Positions 7,275 through 17,119 of a stretch of 54,227 nucleotides of DNA are shown piece by piece. Numbering within the stretch: the stretch's first letter is position 1; the number at the start of each line of letters is the position of its first letter. The stretch lies in the NCBI GenBank assembly GCA_934630495.1, contig CAKTVW010000012.1:1-54227 (forward strand). The letters run 5' to 3'. A model generated the notes under the pieces. It was not told where the DNA came from and did not search any database. It saw nothing but the letters and a program-made list of their open reading frames with translations. Both the position numbers and the translations under genes were made by a program. The stretch is from an uncultured Oscillospiraceae bacterium. Its GTDB lineage: Bacteria > Bacillota > Clostridia > Oscillospirales > Oscillospiraceae.

Positions 7275-7866
7275 AGTTTTCTCCTTTCATCTGTTGAACA
7301 AAGGCGGCCAGCGCCCGTGCACGATGAGATACCCGATTCTTTTCTTCGGCGGCCAGCTCCGCAAAGGTGCAGCCCCGCTCCGGCAGGAAAAACACGGGAT
7401 CATAGCCGAAGCCGTTTTCGCCGTGCGCTTCGGTGAGGATCACACCCGGGCACTCCCCTCTTGCCACGACCTTTTTTCCGTCGGGCGTCAGCATCGTGAT
7501 GACGCTGACGAACTTTGCCGTGCGCTTTTCCGTCGGGACGTCCCGCATATTCTTTAACAGCAGCTCCAAGCGGTCGCGGTCGCTTCTGCACCGTTCGCCG
7601 CCGTATCGGGCGGAATGGACGCCCGGCGCACCGTCCAGCGCGTCGACCATCAGGCCGGAATCGTCCGCAACGGTCGCCATGCCGCTCGCATCGAGCACGG
7701 TCTTTGCCTTTATATACGAATTTTCTTCAAAAGTGTTCCCGTTTTCATCCGGTTCGACCGTAATTCCCGCCTCGCGCTGCGAGATCACATCCATTCCCAG
7801 TCCGAAAAGGATCGCGCGAAGCTCCTGCAGCTTATGCGCGTTATTGCTTGCTAAGATCAGCTTCAT
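7261..7866 (-). CDS. rdgB: RdgB/HAM1 XTP/dITP diphosphatase
   Basis: A 201-residue nucleotide house-cleaning enzyme that hydrolyses dITP, XTP and dUTP-like bases to monophosphates. The start MKLILASNNAHKLQELRAIL carries the (S/T)xNxxK substrate loop. NTFEENSYIKAK, VADDSGL (catalytic Asp pair), GYDPVF and the closing SHRARAL are standard family motifs. The frame reaches back to 7926, but ATG 7866 is right: it overlaps the rph stop (ATGA) and begins exactly at the conserved N-terminus. It lies between rph and yhbY in the smc operon. Confidence 0.97.
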   Translation of the reverse strand: MKLILASNNAHKLQELRAILFGLGMDVISQREAGITVEPDENGNTFEENSYIKAKTVLDASGMATVADDSGLMVDALDGAPGVHSARYGGERCRSDRDRLELLLKNMRDVPTEKRTAKFVSVITMLTPDGKKVVARGECPGVILTEAHGENGFGYDPVFFLPERGCTFAELAAEEKNRVSHRARALAAFVQQMKGENYADK

Positions 7867-8575
7867 TCCAACCCTCCGAGGCAGCGGCGCTGCATCTGCG
7901 ACAGCACGGCATTGCCCTTTCTGCAAAGATTCAACAGCTTCTTCTGTTCCTCGACGGTAAAGGGTCTGCCCTCTCCGGTCGCCTGCACCTCCACAAGATC
8001 GCCCTCGGCGGTCATAATGCAGTTGAAGTCCACCAGTGCGCGGGAGTCCTCCTCATAGCAGAGGTCGAGCAGTGCCTCATTGCGCACGATACCCGCCGAA
8101 ATGCCGGAAACGAACGTGCGGATCGGAAGCTTTTCGAGCTTCCCCTGCTCCTTCAGCGTCTTACACGCCAGAGCCAAGGCGATAAAGCCGCCCGTAACGC
8201 TTGCAGTCCTCGTGCCGCCGTCACCCTGCAGAACATCGCAGTCAACGGTAATGGTACGTTCGCCCAGCGCCTCAAGGTCGACTGCGGCGCGGAGGCTTCG
8301 ACCGATCAGCCGCTGTATTTCCGCGCTCCGTGCAGAAAGCTTGAGCTTGGAAATATCGCGCTTACTGCGCTCGCGGTTCGCTCTGGGCAGCATGGAATAC
8401 TCCGCCGTCACCCAGCCGCCGCTCGTCACATGCAGGGGGACGCGCTCCTCAACGGACGCGTTGCAGAGCACCATGGTGTCTCCGACCTCGATCAGACAGC
8501 TTCCCTCGGCAAACTTGGAAAAGCCGAGCGTTACCTTGGTTTTCCGCATCTCGTCTGCGGCACGTCCGTCGATCC

Positions 8576-8579
<4 letters not shown>
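7863..8579 (-). CDS. rph: Ribonuclease PH
   Basis: A 238-residue phosphorolytic 3'-5' exoribonuclease that trims tRNA 3' ends. Family features are MRIDGRAADEMR at the start, FAEGSCLIEVGDTMVLCNAS, the basic ANRERSKRD and the phosphate-binding TVDCDVLQGDGGTRTASVTG. The length is full. It overlaps ftsY and rdgB by four bases on either side, so the three are translationally coupled. The rph-rdgB pair is widely conserved. Confidence 0.98.
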
Positions 8580-9481
<902 letters not shown>

Positions 9482-9482
9482 A

Positions 9483-12400
9483 TTATTCCTCCGTATAGAT
9501 ACCGAGCTGCTGCTCCATTTGGTTCAGGTCCAGATGCAGGATCTTGGAAATTCCCTGCTCCTGCATCGTCACGCCGTAAAGCACATCGGCAGCCTCCATC
9601 GTGCCGCGGCGGTGCGTAATGACGATAAACTGCGTTTTGCCGCTGAAAACGCGGAGGTAGCTTGCAAAGCGCTCTACGTTTCGGTCGTCGAGCGCTGCGT
9701 CGATCTCGTCGAGCATACAGAACGGCGTCGGACGGACCTTCAGAATTGCGAAATACAGCGCAATGGCGACAAACGCCTTTTCGCCGCCGGACAGGAGCGT
9801 GATCGTTTTGAGCTGCTTTCCGGGCGGCTGCACGCGGATCTCGATGCCGCAGGTCAGCGGCTGCGCCGTATCCTCCAGCTCCAGCGACGCCTTGCCGCCG
9901 CCGAACATCTCCGTAAAGGTCTGGCCGAAATAGGTGTTGATCTTGGCAAATTCCGTCGTAAAGATCTCGGTCATCTGCTTGGTGATATCGCCGATAATGC
10001 CTTCAAGCTCGCGCTTTGAGGTCAGCACATCGTCGCGCTGCTCGGTCAGGTAGGTATAGCGCTCGTTGACGCGGGCAAATTCGTCGATCGCGCCCAGATT
10101 CGGCGTCCCAAGGCCCGAAATTTTCCGTTTCAGCTCCGTCGTGCGCTTCTGCGCGGCCGCAATATTCTCGATCTGTGCGGCTGCCTCGGGCGCGGTAGAA
10201 CGCGTCAGCTCATAGCTCTCCCAGAGGCGGTCGATGATCTGCTTTTCCTCGGCCTCCGCGGCGTTCTTTTTCGCTTCAAGGCGGGCGCTTTCGCGCTCCA
10301 TATTCAGAATGTCTCTGTTCTTGTTCTGCGCTTCCTTTTCGGCGGAGGTCTTGCGCGCTTCGACCTGCGCGCGTTCCTCCAGCGCCTTTTTCAGATCGGC
10401 ACGCTGTTCGTCCGCTTCGGTATTTTTCGCGGCGACAGCGGCTTCCTGTTCGCCGATGCGCAGCACAAGCGCACGGCTCTCCTCCTCGTAGGAGGCGATC
10501 AGCGCAAGCTTTTGCGCACGGTCGCCCTGCATTGCCTGCTCCAAGCCGCGCAGACGTCCGACAGAATCCTGCGCGGTCGCCCGCTCCGCCTCCAGCGCCG
10601 CCGCGTCCATTCGCAGCTTCGTCATGCGTTCGCTCAAGCGGCCGGACTGCTCGGAGGCGACGCTCTGTCCGTCGGAAACCATCGAAAGCTCGCGGTCGTT
10701 TTCGGAGATCGTGGCCTCTAAGGCTTCGATCTGTCGATCCAGCGAATCGCGCCGCTGTGTATCGGCCGTCAGCCGACGGTCCAGCGCACCGATCTCGCGC
10801 TCGGAGGCGGCAATGGCCTCCCCGATCGCATCGGTCAAAACGGCGTACTGCTTATATTCGCCCTCGAGACGGAGGGCCTCATCCTGTACACTGCGGAGCT
10901 TGCCTTCCTCGGCGGTCAATTCAAACTCGACCTGCGCGGCAAGGCGCTCCGCCTCCGACAGCTCCTGCTTCAGGGCGGTCTGCGACGCTTCGCGCTCCTG
11001 CTTCTGCTTATTCAGGCGTTCGATCTCATTTGCGCGGGACAGAATGCCCGCATTGCGCGACACCGAGCCGCCCGTCATGGAGCCGCCGGCATTGATGACC
11101 TGTCCGTCCAGCGTAACAAGACGGAAGCGGTGAGAATAGCGGTTTGCGATCGCGATCGCAGTGTCCATGCTTTCCGCGATCACCGTTTTTCCCAAGAGGT
11201 TTTCTATCACCGGGCGATACGTCGGGTCGCAGGAAACAAGATTCGACGCGATGCCGACAAACCCGGCACAGCTCTCGATCCCGCGCTCCTCGAGCCGTTT
11301 GCCCCGGATCACGGACAGCGGCAGGAATGTCGCGCGGCCCACGTCCGTACGTTTCAGGTACTGGATCGCGGCCTTGGCCGACTGCTCGTCCCGGACGACG
11401 ATCTGCTGCATGGCGCTGCCCAGCGCGATCTCTACGGCGACCGTGTATGCATCGTCGGTTCGGATCAGCTTGGACACCGGCCCGTGGATGCCGCGCAGAC
11501 TGCGCGTGCTTTCCTGCATCACGATCTTGACCGCCTTGGAAAAGCCCTCATAGTCCCGCTCCATCTCGCGGAAAAGCTTCAGGCGGGAATCCAGCGTTTC
11601 CAAAGCGACCGTCCCGTCGCGATATTGCTTCTGAAGTGCGTCGCGGCGCTGCGTCCGCGCATGACTGCGCAGACGATAGCCCTCGATCGTATTTTGCGAC
11701 GCGGTGATATTCTCGCGCGCCTCGTTGAGCGCTTTTTCGGCCTTGACACGGTTTGCCTCGGCCTCACCCTGTCTGGCCCTTGCCGCCGTCAGATCCGACT
11801 CGATCTGTGTGCGGCGTTCCCGGCTCTGCGCAATGGAATCCGCAAGCGCGGAACGGTCCGCATTCCGCGCCGAAAGCTCGGACCTTTCGCGCTCCTGTGC
11901 GTTGCGGAGCATCAGATAACGCTTCGTCATGCCCTCGGCGGAATCCGCCAGCTTGCGTCCTTCCTCCTCCGCTTGGCGGAGCTGCTCGGTCAGCGCGGCA
12001 CTTTCCTCGGCGATCTGCGCGATTCGCGCCTGCAAGCCGTCGATCTGTGCCGAAATGCCGCCGCTGCGCATCTCCTGTTCGGAAAGCTCGGTCCTCACGC
12101 GGTCAATATTGGTGCCGCAATGCTCCTGATTTGTCCGAAGCACCGCCAGAGCCGCATTCAGCTCCTGCGCCTGCGTCTCCGTCTTTGCAATGGCATCGCG
12201 GAGCCGGTCGGTCTGCATATCGCGGTTGTGCAGGTCAAAGGTCAGCGTCTCGGAGGTCACATACAGCTGATCCAGCGCGTCGTGCTCCTGCTGCAAAATG
12301 AACGCGGCGGAATGATAGTCCTCCTCGGCCTTGCGCGCCGTCGCGCTGAGCTTATCGAGCGTGTGCAGCCATACGGCGACCTCCAAGCCCTTCAGCTCCT

Positions 12401-13058
12401 CGCGGTATTCCAGATACGCCTTGGCCTTTGCCGCCTGCTCACGCAGAGGCTCGACCTGCAGCTCAAGCTCGGAAATTTTATCGCCGATGCGGAGAAGATT
12501 GTCCTGTGTATTTGCAAGGCGGCGCTCTGTTTCCTCCTTACGGTGGCGGTACTTGGAAATACCTGCCGCCTCCTCGAATACCTCGCGCCGATCCGTGCTT
12601 TTCTGCGCAAGGATCTCGTCGATGCGGCCCTGACTGATATTGGAGTAGCCCTCGCGGCCGAGTCCCGTGTCCATAAACAGCTCATTTACGTCGCGCAGAC
12701 GGACGGACTGCTTATTGATATAGTATTCGCTCTCGCCGCTGCGGTAATACCGTCGCGTGATCATCAGCTCGTCGGCGTCATAACGCAGGGAGCGGTCGGA
12801 ATTATCCAACACGAGCGTCGCCTCGGCGAAGCCGACCTGCGCCCGCTTCTCCGTGCCGCCGAAGATAACGTCCTCCATCTTCTGCCCACGCAGGGAGCGC
12901 GAGTTCTGTTCGCCCATGACCCAGCGGATCGCATCGGAAATATTCGATTTTCCGCTTCCGTTCGGTCCGACGATCGCCGTGATGTCATGGCCGAAGGTAA
13001 CGACTGTCTTGTCCGGAAACGATTTGAAGCCTTGGATCTCAAGCTGTTTTAGATACAT
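9483..13058 (-). CDS. smc: Chromosome segregation protein SMC
   Basis: A 1191-residue SMC ATPase, the core of the condensin that loads at parS sites and aligns chromosome arms. Walker A (GPNGSGKSN) is at residues 32-40. Two long coiled coils flank a hinge near residues 510-660 (GIHGPVSKLIRTDDAYTVAV, then DGQVINAGGSMTGGS). The C-terminal head has the signature LLSGGEKAFVAIAL and Walker B FCMLDEIDAALDD. It is intact and first in the operon, preceded by an AGGAG site and a likely promoter at 13093-13121. smc-ftsY linkage is the usual Firmicutes arrangement. The ScpA and ScpB partners are not in this window. Confidence 0.98.
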   Translation of the reverse strand: MYLKQLEIQGFKSFPDKTVVTFGHDITAIVGPNGSGKSNISDAIRWVMGEQNSRSLRGQKMEDVIFGGTEKRAQVGFAEATLVLDNSDRSLRYDADELMITRRYYRSGESEYYINKQSVRLRDVNELFMDTGLGREGYSNISQGRIDEILAQKSTDRREVFEEAAGISKYRHRKEETERRLANTQDNLLRIGDKISELELQVEPLREQAAKAKAYLEYREELKGLEVAVWLHTLDKLSATARKAEEDYHSAAFILQQEHDALDQLYVTSETLTFDLHNRDMQTDRLRDAIAKTETQAQELNAALAVLRTNQEHCGTNIDRVRTELSEQEMRSGGISAQIDGLQARIAQIAEESAALTEQLRQAEEEGRKLADSAEGMTKRYLMLRNAQERERSELSARNADRSALADSIAQSRERRTQIESDLTAARARQGEAEANRVKAEKALNEARENITASQNTIEGYRLRSHARTQRRDALQKQYRDGTVALETLDSRLKLFREMERDYEGFSKAVKIVMQESTRSLRGIHGPVSKLIRTDDAYTVAVEIALGSAMQQIVVRDEQSAKAAIQYLKRTDVGRATFLPLSVIRGKRLEERGIESCAGFVGIASNLVSCDPTYRPVIENLLGKTVIAESMDTAIAIANRYSHRFRLVTLDGQVINAGGSMTGGSVSRNAGILSRANEIERLNKQKQEREASQTALKQELSEAERLAAQVEFELTAEEGKLRSVQDEALRLEGEYKQYAVLTDAIGEAIAASEREIGALDRRLTADTQRRDSLDRQIEALEATISENDRELSMVSDGQSVASEQSGRLSERMTKLRMDAAALEAERATAQDSVGRLRGLEQAMQGDRAQKLALIASYEEESRALVLRIGEQEAAVAAKNTEADEQRADLKKALEERAQVEARKTSAEKEAQNKNRDILNMERESARLEAKKNAAEAEEKQIIDRLWESYELTRSTAPEAAAQIENIAAAQKRTTELKRKISGLGTPNLGAIDEFARVNERYTYLTEQRDDVLTSKRELEGIIGDITKQMTEIFTTEFAKINTYFGQTFTEMFGGGKASLELEDTAQPLTCGIEIRVQPPGKQLKTITLLSGGEKAFVAIALYFAILKVRPTPFCMLDEIDAALDDRNVERFASYLRVFSGKTQFIVITHRRGTMEAADVLYGVTMQEQGISKILHLDLNQMEQQLGIYTEE

Positions 13059-13092
13059 CCGCTTATTGCTCCTAGTTTATTTTCGATTAATT

Positions 13093-13121
13093 AGTTTACC
13101 ACATATTATGGCAAATTGCAA
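13093..13121 (-). promoter_or_regulatory. Probable promoter of the smc-leuS operon
   Basis: Minus strand TTGCAA (13121-13116), 17-base spacer, TAAACT (13098-13093), about 35 bases before the smc ATG. The -10 is a moderate match. Confidence 0.5.
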
Positions 13122-13181
13122 GAAGAACGTCCCCGTTTTGGCCTGCTTTGATATTCTTCGGCGCAGATCGTCCAAAAGGCG

Positions 13182-13214
13182 AAAAAAGCAGAGCCGGATA
13201 CGACCGGCTCTGCT
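13182..13214 (-). terminator. Terminator of the amino-sugar operon
   Basis: An 11-bp stem (13187-13197 with 13204-13214), 6-base loop, followed on the minus strand by six T. It lies 10 bases after the nagA stop. Confidence 0.9.
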
Positions 13215-13224
13215 CCAGCACATT

Positions 13225-14352
13225 TTATTTGCATTCGTTTCCTGCCAAAAACACCTTTTTGCGGTTCAGCTCCGCGTCGCAGAGCACGAAGTCCGCGATT
13301 TTTCCGCTGCGGATCGAGCCGACCTCGGACAACGCGCCGATCTGACGCGCGGGATTATAGGTCGCCGCACGGACGGCGTCCTCGCGCGGGATGCCGAAGG
13401 AGATCGCGCGCAGCATACAGTCATAGAGGTTGGTCGCCGACCCGGCGATCGTCCCGTCAGCAAGACGCGCAACGCCGCCCTTGAGGAACACCTGCTGCCC
13501 GCCCAGCTCATACTCGCCGTCGGGCATTCCGCAGCAGCGCAGGGAATCGGAGATGAGCACCATGCGCTCCGCGCCGAAGATACGGAAGGCCAGCCGCACC
13601 GAAGCGGGATGGACATGCTGACCGTCGGAGATCAGCTCCGCAGAGACCTGCTCAGCCTCGGCGGCAGCGGCGATCACTCCCGGCTTGCGGTGGTGAATAG
13701 CCGGCATCGCATTATAAAGATGCGTCAGATGCGTTACGCCCGCCGCGATTCCCCGGGCGGCGGCATCATAGTCCGCGTCGGTATGCGCAATGGACACCGT
13801 GCAGACCTTGCTTGCGCTGCGGATAAACTCCTCGGCGCCCTCCAGCTCCGGCGCGACATCCACGATCTTTACCAAGCCTCCGCAGGCATCATTCAGCTCG
13901 GAAAATGCGGAAAAATCAGGCGTTCTGAGGTACGCGCCGTTCTGCGCGCCCTTTTTCTTCTCGGAAAAGAACGGTCCCTCCATCTGAATGCCGCGCAACC
14001 GCGCCGCGTTTTCCTTCTTTTCCTCGACGAAGGAGCGCGCAGTGGCAAACGCCCTGCCCAGCACCTCGTAGGGCAGCGTCATGGACGCCGGGGCAAAGGA
14101 GGTCACGCCGTTTGCGGCAAGGTAGGCCGCCATTTTTTCCAGCCCGGACAGGTCGCCGTCGGAAAAGTCGGCGCCGGAGTTGCCGTGCGTATGCACATCG
14201 ATCAGGCCCGGGATGACGTAAGCGCCGTTCAGATCGACGGCATCCGACTTTTCTTCGCCGAGCACGTCGCAAAAGCGGCCGTTTTCGACGGAGAAGCTCC
14301 CCTTCTCGAAGCGGAATTTTTCCGTGTAGATCATTGCATTTTTATAATTCAT
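13225..14352 (-). CDS. nagA: N-acetylglucosamine-6-phosphate deacetylase
   Basis: A 375-residue amidohydrolase that removes acetate from GlcNAc-6-phosphate to give glucosamine-6-phosphate. The metal-site motif GLIDVHTHGNSGADF, GVTSFAPASMT, GIQMEGPF with the metal-binding Glu, SIAHTDADY, THLYNAMPAIHHRKPG and LISDSLRCCG (catalytic Asp) are NagA hallmarks. A GGAGG site precedes the ATG. It is the last gene of an operon with a NahK-like kinase and a ROK-fold protein, 50 bases after the latter, and ends at a strong terminator. No nagB is seen in the window. Confidence 0.96.
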   Translation of the reverse strand: MNYKNAMIYTEKFRFEKGSFSVENGRFCDVLGEEKSDAVDLNGAYVIPGLIDVHTHGNSGADFSDGDLSGLEKMAAYLAANGVTSFAPASMTLPYEVLGRAFATARSFVEEKKENAARLRGIQMEGPFFSEKKKGAQNGAYLRTPDFSAFSELNDACGGLVKIVDVAPELEGAEEFIRSASKVCTVSIAHTDADYDAAARGIAAGVTHLTHLYNAMPAIHHRKPGVIAAAAEAEQVSAELISDGQHVHPASVRLAFRIFGAERMVLISDSLRCCGMPDGEYELGGQQVFLKGGVARLADGTIAGSATNLYDCMLRAISFGIPREDAVRAATYNPARQIGALSEVGSIRSGKIADFVLCDAELNRKKVFLAGNECK

Positions 14353-14401
14353 AAATACCTCCGAAAACAGCGCAGCCGAAACTGCGCCGTTCTATCGTGA
14401 T

Positions 14402-15784
14402 TCAGTGTTTGACCTCGGGCAGGCTGGCGGCCGCAACGGACTGGCCGACCCGGCGGGTCTTTTCGTCGGGCAGCATGACCTTTACCTTTGCAGCAAGCTC
14501 GGGATATTCCTCTCGCATGGTTTTCAGGCAGCGATCGAGGATAATGCTGCCTCCGACACCGGACATGACCCGTCCGAGGACGATCATCCGATGCACGTCG
14601 TAAAAGCGGCAATACAGCTTCATGGTATGCGCCAAATAGACGCCGATCGATTCAAAGACGCGCTTTGCCCGCTCGTCGCCCTTTCCGACCAGCTCCTGCA
14701 CAACGCGCAGCTTTTCGGCGGGAGTCAGCGCCTCGTCAAGCTCAATCCCGGCAGCCGGCGCAAGCTTGATGACCGCATCCTGAGAAAAATACTTGCAGCC
14801 GACGCCGATATCGGTCGACCATTCGTCGGCCATGGCATTTTCGTTCAGATCGACCGGCGCAAAGGCAAGCTCGTTCAGCCAGCCGAGAACGTTTCCGTCG
14901 GCATCGACATAGCCGACCGCCTCGCTGGTTCCCATGGCCATACCCATAACAGAGCCGCATTCCATACCCATTGCGCCCGCAAGCGCCGTCACGTCGCCGT
15001 CGTTGGCAACGACGATGGGCACGTCGCCCAGCTCCTTCGCCGCGCGGTCGTAGATCGTCTTGACCAGCTCGCGCTTTTCGCGCGGGACCTTAATGAAAAG
15101 AGAGGAGACCATCGGACTATTGCCGATAAAAACGCCCGCCGAGGAGACACCGATGCCGTCAACGCGCGGCATTTTGGAAGCGGCGGTCCTAAAGGCCGCT
15201 ACGATCCCATCATAATGGTACTGCGGGTCGGACTCGGTCTTCGGATGCCAGACGACCTCTTCGGAATAGACGGTCTTCCCGTCGATCACGGCGGAGACCT
15301 TGCGATCGGAGCCTCCCGCGTCGAAGCCGATACGGCAGCCTTCCATGTGCCCGCCGATGGAGACGGAGGACTCGTTCGCCGTCGGGAAATCCTCGGGTGC
15401 GCAGTCGATCACCTCAAAGGGCACCTCATAAACATCCTGCATGAACTGCACGTCGAACTTTCGGTCGCCTGTAAGCGTATACGCCTCTTTCAGGCGCCGT
15501 GCAACGGCGCTGTCGCCGCAGATATAGATGCGGAAGCCGCCGATCGACCACAGGAGGAATTTCACATAGCGCTCGACAAAGCGGTAATCCGCCTCGGCAA
15601 GCTCTTTTGTGCCGTGAATTTTCGTGTGGTGGACGGATATCTTGCCCTTATCGCGCTCGATGGCGATCGCCAAGGGCTTTTCAGCTTCCTTTTCGTACGC
15701 GTCGATCCACACGCCGAAGGGAATGAACGCACGGTCAAGCTCCGGCAGATCGCGCACGGAATATTCAATGCCTAAATAATTCAT
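14402..15784 (-). CDS. Divergent ROK-fold protein with extra N-terminal domain
   Basis: 460 residues. From about residue 150 it has an ASKHA/ROK sugar-kinase fold: phosphate loop CRIGFDAGGSDRKVSAVIDG, GIGVSSAGVFIGN, VVANDGDVTALAGAMG (the Asp of DGD is the likely catalytic base), MGTSEAVGYVDADG and the late VLGRVMSGVGGSIILD. The usual ROK zinc motif (CxCGxxGC) is absent; that place reads LNELAFAPVDLNENAMADEW. The first 145 or so residues are an extra domain I do not recognise (FGVWIDAYEKEAEKPLAIAI onward). Set between a NahK-like kinase and NagA, it may phosphorylate an amino sugar such as GlcNAc at O6, or sense one. The kinase role is inferred, not shown. Confidence 0.75.
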   Translation of the reverse strand: MNYLGIEYSVRDLPELDRAFIPFGVWIDAYEKEAEKPLAIAIERDKGKISVHHTKIHGTKELAEADYRFVERYVKFLLWSIGGFRIYICGDSAVARRLKEAYTLTGDRKFDVQFMQDVYEVPFEVIDCAPEDFPTANESSVSIGGHMEGCRIGFDAGGSDRKVSAVIDGKTVYSEEVVWHPKTESDPQYHYDGIVAAFRTAASKMPRVDGIGVSSAGVFIGNSPMVSSLFIKVPREKRELVKTIYDRAAKELGDVPIVVANDGDVTALAGAMGMECGSVMGMAMGTSEAVGYVDADGNVLGWLNELAFAPVDLNENAMADEWSTDIGVGCKYFSQDAVIKLAPAAGIELDEALTPAEKLRVVQELVGKGDERAKRVFESIGVYLAHTMKLYCRFYDVHRMIVLGRVMSGVGGSIILDRCLKTMREEYPELAAKVKVMLPDEKTRRVGQSVAAASLPEVKH

Positions 15785-15822
15785 ATTGTCGTTTCCTCAA
15801 TTTCTGTCGGTGGTGTATGGCC

Positions 15823-16911
15823 TCACGCCCTGCGCTTTGCCGCCTCGGCGGCCACGATACCCTGCATCTCCGGCCACTTCGCCTCCATATCGGCGACAAG
15901 CTTGAGCTGCGAACGGGCGCGAACCAGATTATGCTCGGGATAGGCCGTTTTGAAGTAGCGGTCGCCGTCGAGATAGTCCGTCAGGAAGCGCACGGCAAGC
16001 TCCAACGTAATGATCTTCGCGCCGAGCGGCAGAAGCTCGGTCTCCTTCTCCGTCAAGCCGGGGCAGGCCGTCAGATATCCCTCCGTATAGACGCGGAAAA
16101 GGTCCAGATTGATTCCCATTTTGGACAGGTCCTTTTCATCCTCGGGCGCCGTAGCCGCGCCGAAGCGGATGGAATCGCCGTAGTCGTAAAGCGACGAGCC
16201 GGGCATGACCGTATCCAGATCCAATACGCATAGCGCCTTGCGCGTCTTGCGATCAAGCAGGACATTGTTGAGCTTGGTATCGTTATGCGTTACACGCAGG
16301 GGCAGCTCACCGGAATCGAGCAGCTTGCAGATCGTTCCGGCCTCGGCCTCGCGCTCCGTAATAAAAGCGATCTCCTCAGCGACGGAAGCGGCGCGGTGCG
16401 CACGGTCGGCGGCAAGCGCCTCTTTAAACAAGCGATAGCGGTTGATCGTATTATGGAACAGCGGGATCGTTTCATGCAGCGTATTTGCAGGAAAATCCTT
16501 CAGCATCTCCTGAAAACGTCCGAAAGCAATGGCGCTTTCATAGAAATCGCGGTCGGATTCGGGCGCTTCCAGACAGATCCCGTCGGCAAACTCGTAGCAG
16601 CGCCAATATTCGCCGCTCTCGTCGACATAGTAGTACTCGTTTGCGTCCGTAAGCTGGAATTGCAGCACCTCGCGCGGATTCGCGACGCGGCTGCGCAGGA
16701 AATCCGTTACCGCGCCGACGTTTTCCATGACGGCCTTCGGATCGTTGAAAACAAATTTATTGATACGCTGTAAAATATAGGTGCTGCCAGCATCCGTTTT
16801 AAGCTGATAGGTACTGTTAATATGTCCGGAACCAAATTCGCGGCAGCTCACGGGCGTTCCGTTCAGCCGAAAATGCTTTGCCGCCTCTTCCGGTCGGAGC
16901 TTTGACTGCAT
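15823..16911 (-). CDS. nahK: NahK-like N-acetylhexosamine 1-kinase
   Basis: A 362-residue aminoglycoside-phosphotransferase-fold kinase. It matches what I know of Bifidobacterium NahK/LnpB along its length: GSGHINSTYQL with YILQRIN, an acidic central part, catalytic PLRVTHNDTKLNNVLLD, LDLDTVMPGSSLYDYGDSIR, APEDEKDLSKMGINLDLFR and the ending YFKTAYPEHNLVRARSQLKL. NahK phosphorylates GlcNAc or GalNAc at C1, in bifidobacteria during use of mucin and milk-oligosaccharide cores. Here the partner phosphorylase gene (lnpA) is not in the window; instead a ROK-fold protein and nagA follow. It is first in the operon, with a possible extended -10 promoter upstream. Substrate could be another hexosamine. 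Confidence 0.85.
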   Translation of the reverse strand: MQSKLRPEEAAKHFRLNGTPVSCREFGSGHINSTYQLKTDAGSTYILQRINKFVFNDPKAVMENVGAVTDFLRSRVANPREVLQFQLTDANEYYYVDESGEYWRCYEFADGICLEAPESDRDFYESAIAFGRFQEMLKDFPANTLHETIPLFHNTINRYRLFKEALAADRAHRAASVAEEIAFITEREAEAGTICKLLDSGELPLRVTHNDTKLNNVLLDRKTRKALCVLDLDTVMPGSSLYDYGDSIRFGAATAPEDEKDLSKMGINLDLFRVYTEGYLTACPGLTEKETELLPLGAKIITLELAVRFLTDYLDGDRYFKTAYPEHNLVRARSQLKLVADMEAKWPEMQGIVAAEAAKRRA

Positions 16912-16988
16912 CAGAGATCATCCTCTCCTGATTTTTCCATCCTATGCGTTCTTTAGCCGATGGTGTTACTTTTTTGTATAGCCGTATG

Positions 16989-16994
16989 ATTGTA
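16989..16994 (-). promoter_or_regulatory. Possible extended -10 promoter of the nahK operon
   Basis: Minus strand TGCTACAAT gives an extended -10 about 78 bases before the nahK start; no good -35 at 17 bases. Confidence 0.35.
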
Positions 16995-17048
16995 GCACAT
17001 GTTTATCAAAAAAGCAAGCAAATATTCCGTTTTCAGCTATTTTAAAAC

Positions 17049-17083
17049 AAAAAACGGCCTGTATGCAGCTGCATACAGGCCGT
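17049..17083 (-). terminator. Terminator after the ABC exporter gene
   Basis: A perfect 30-base palindrome (17054-17083), followed on the minus strand by six T, a G and four T. Its arm duplicates 18 bases of the gene's own 3' coding end (17150-17167). Confidence 0.88.
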
Positions 17084-17086
17084 CCG

Positions 17087-17100
17087 GACTGTCAAAAAAG
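17087..17100 (-). repeat. CTTTTTTGACAGTC motif, copy 1
   Basis: Minus-strand CTTTTTTGACAGTC, immediately before the terminator hairpin at 17054-17083. The same 14 bases occur at 23822-23835 and 47803-47816, each next to a hairpin. Confidence 0.7.
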
Positions 17101-17119
17101 GGGGGGCGACACACTCCGT

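Noticed and set aside
11130..13052. 640-codon plus-strand frame across smc
   Set aside because: Antisense shadow of smc, Arg/Leu-rich and without any recognisable domain.
14405..15775. 456-codon plus-strand frame across the ROK-fold gene
   Set aside because: Mirror of the minus-strand gene, nearly the same ends; the minus strand has clear ASKHA motifs.
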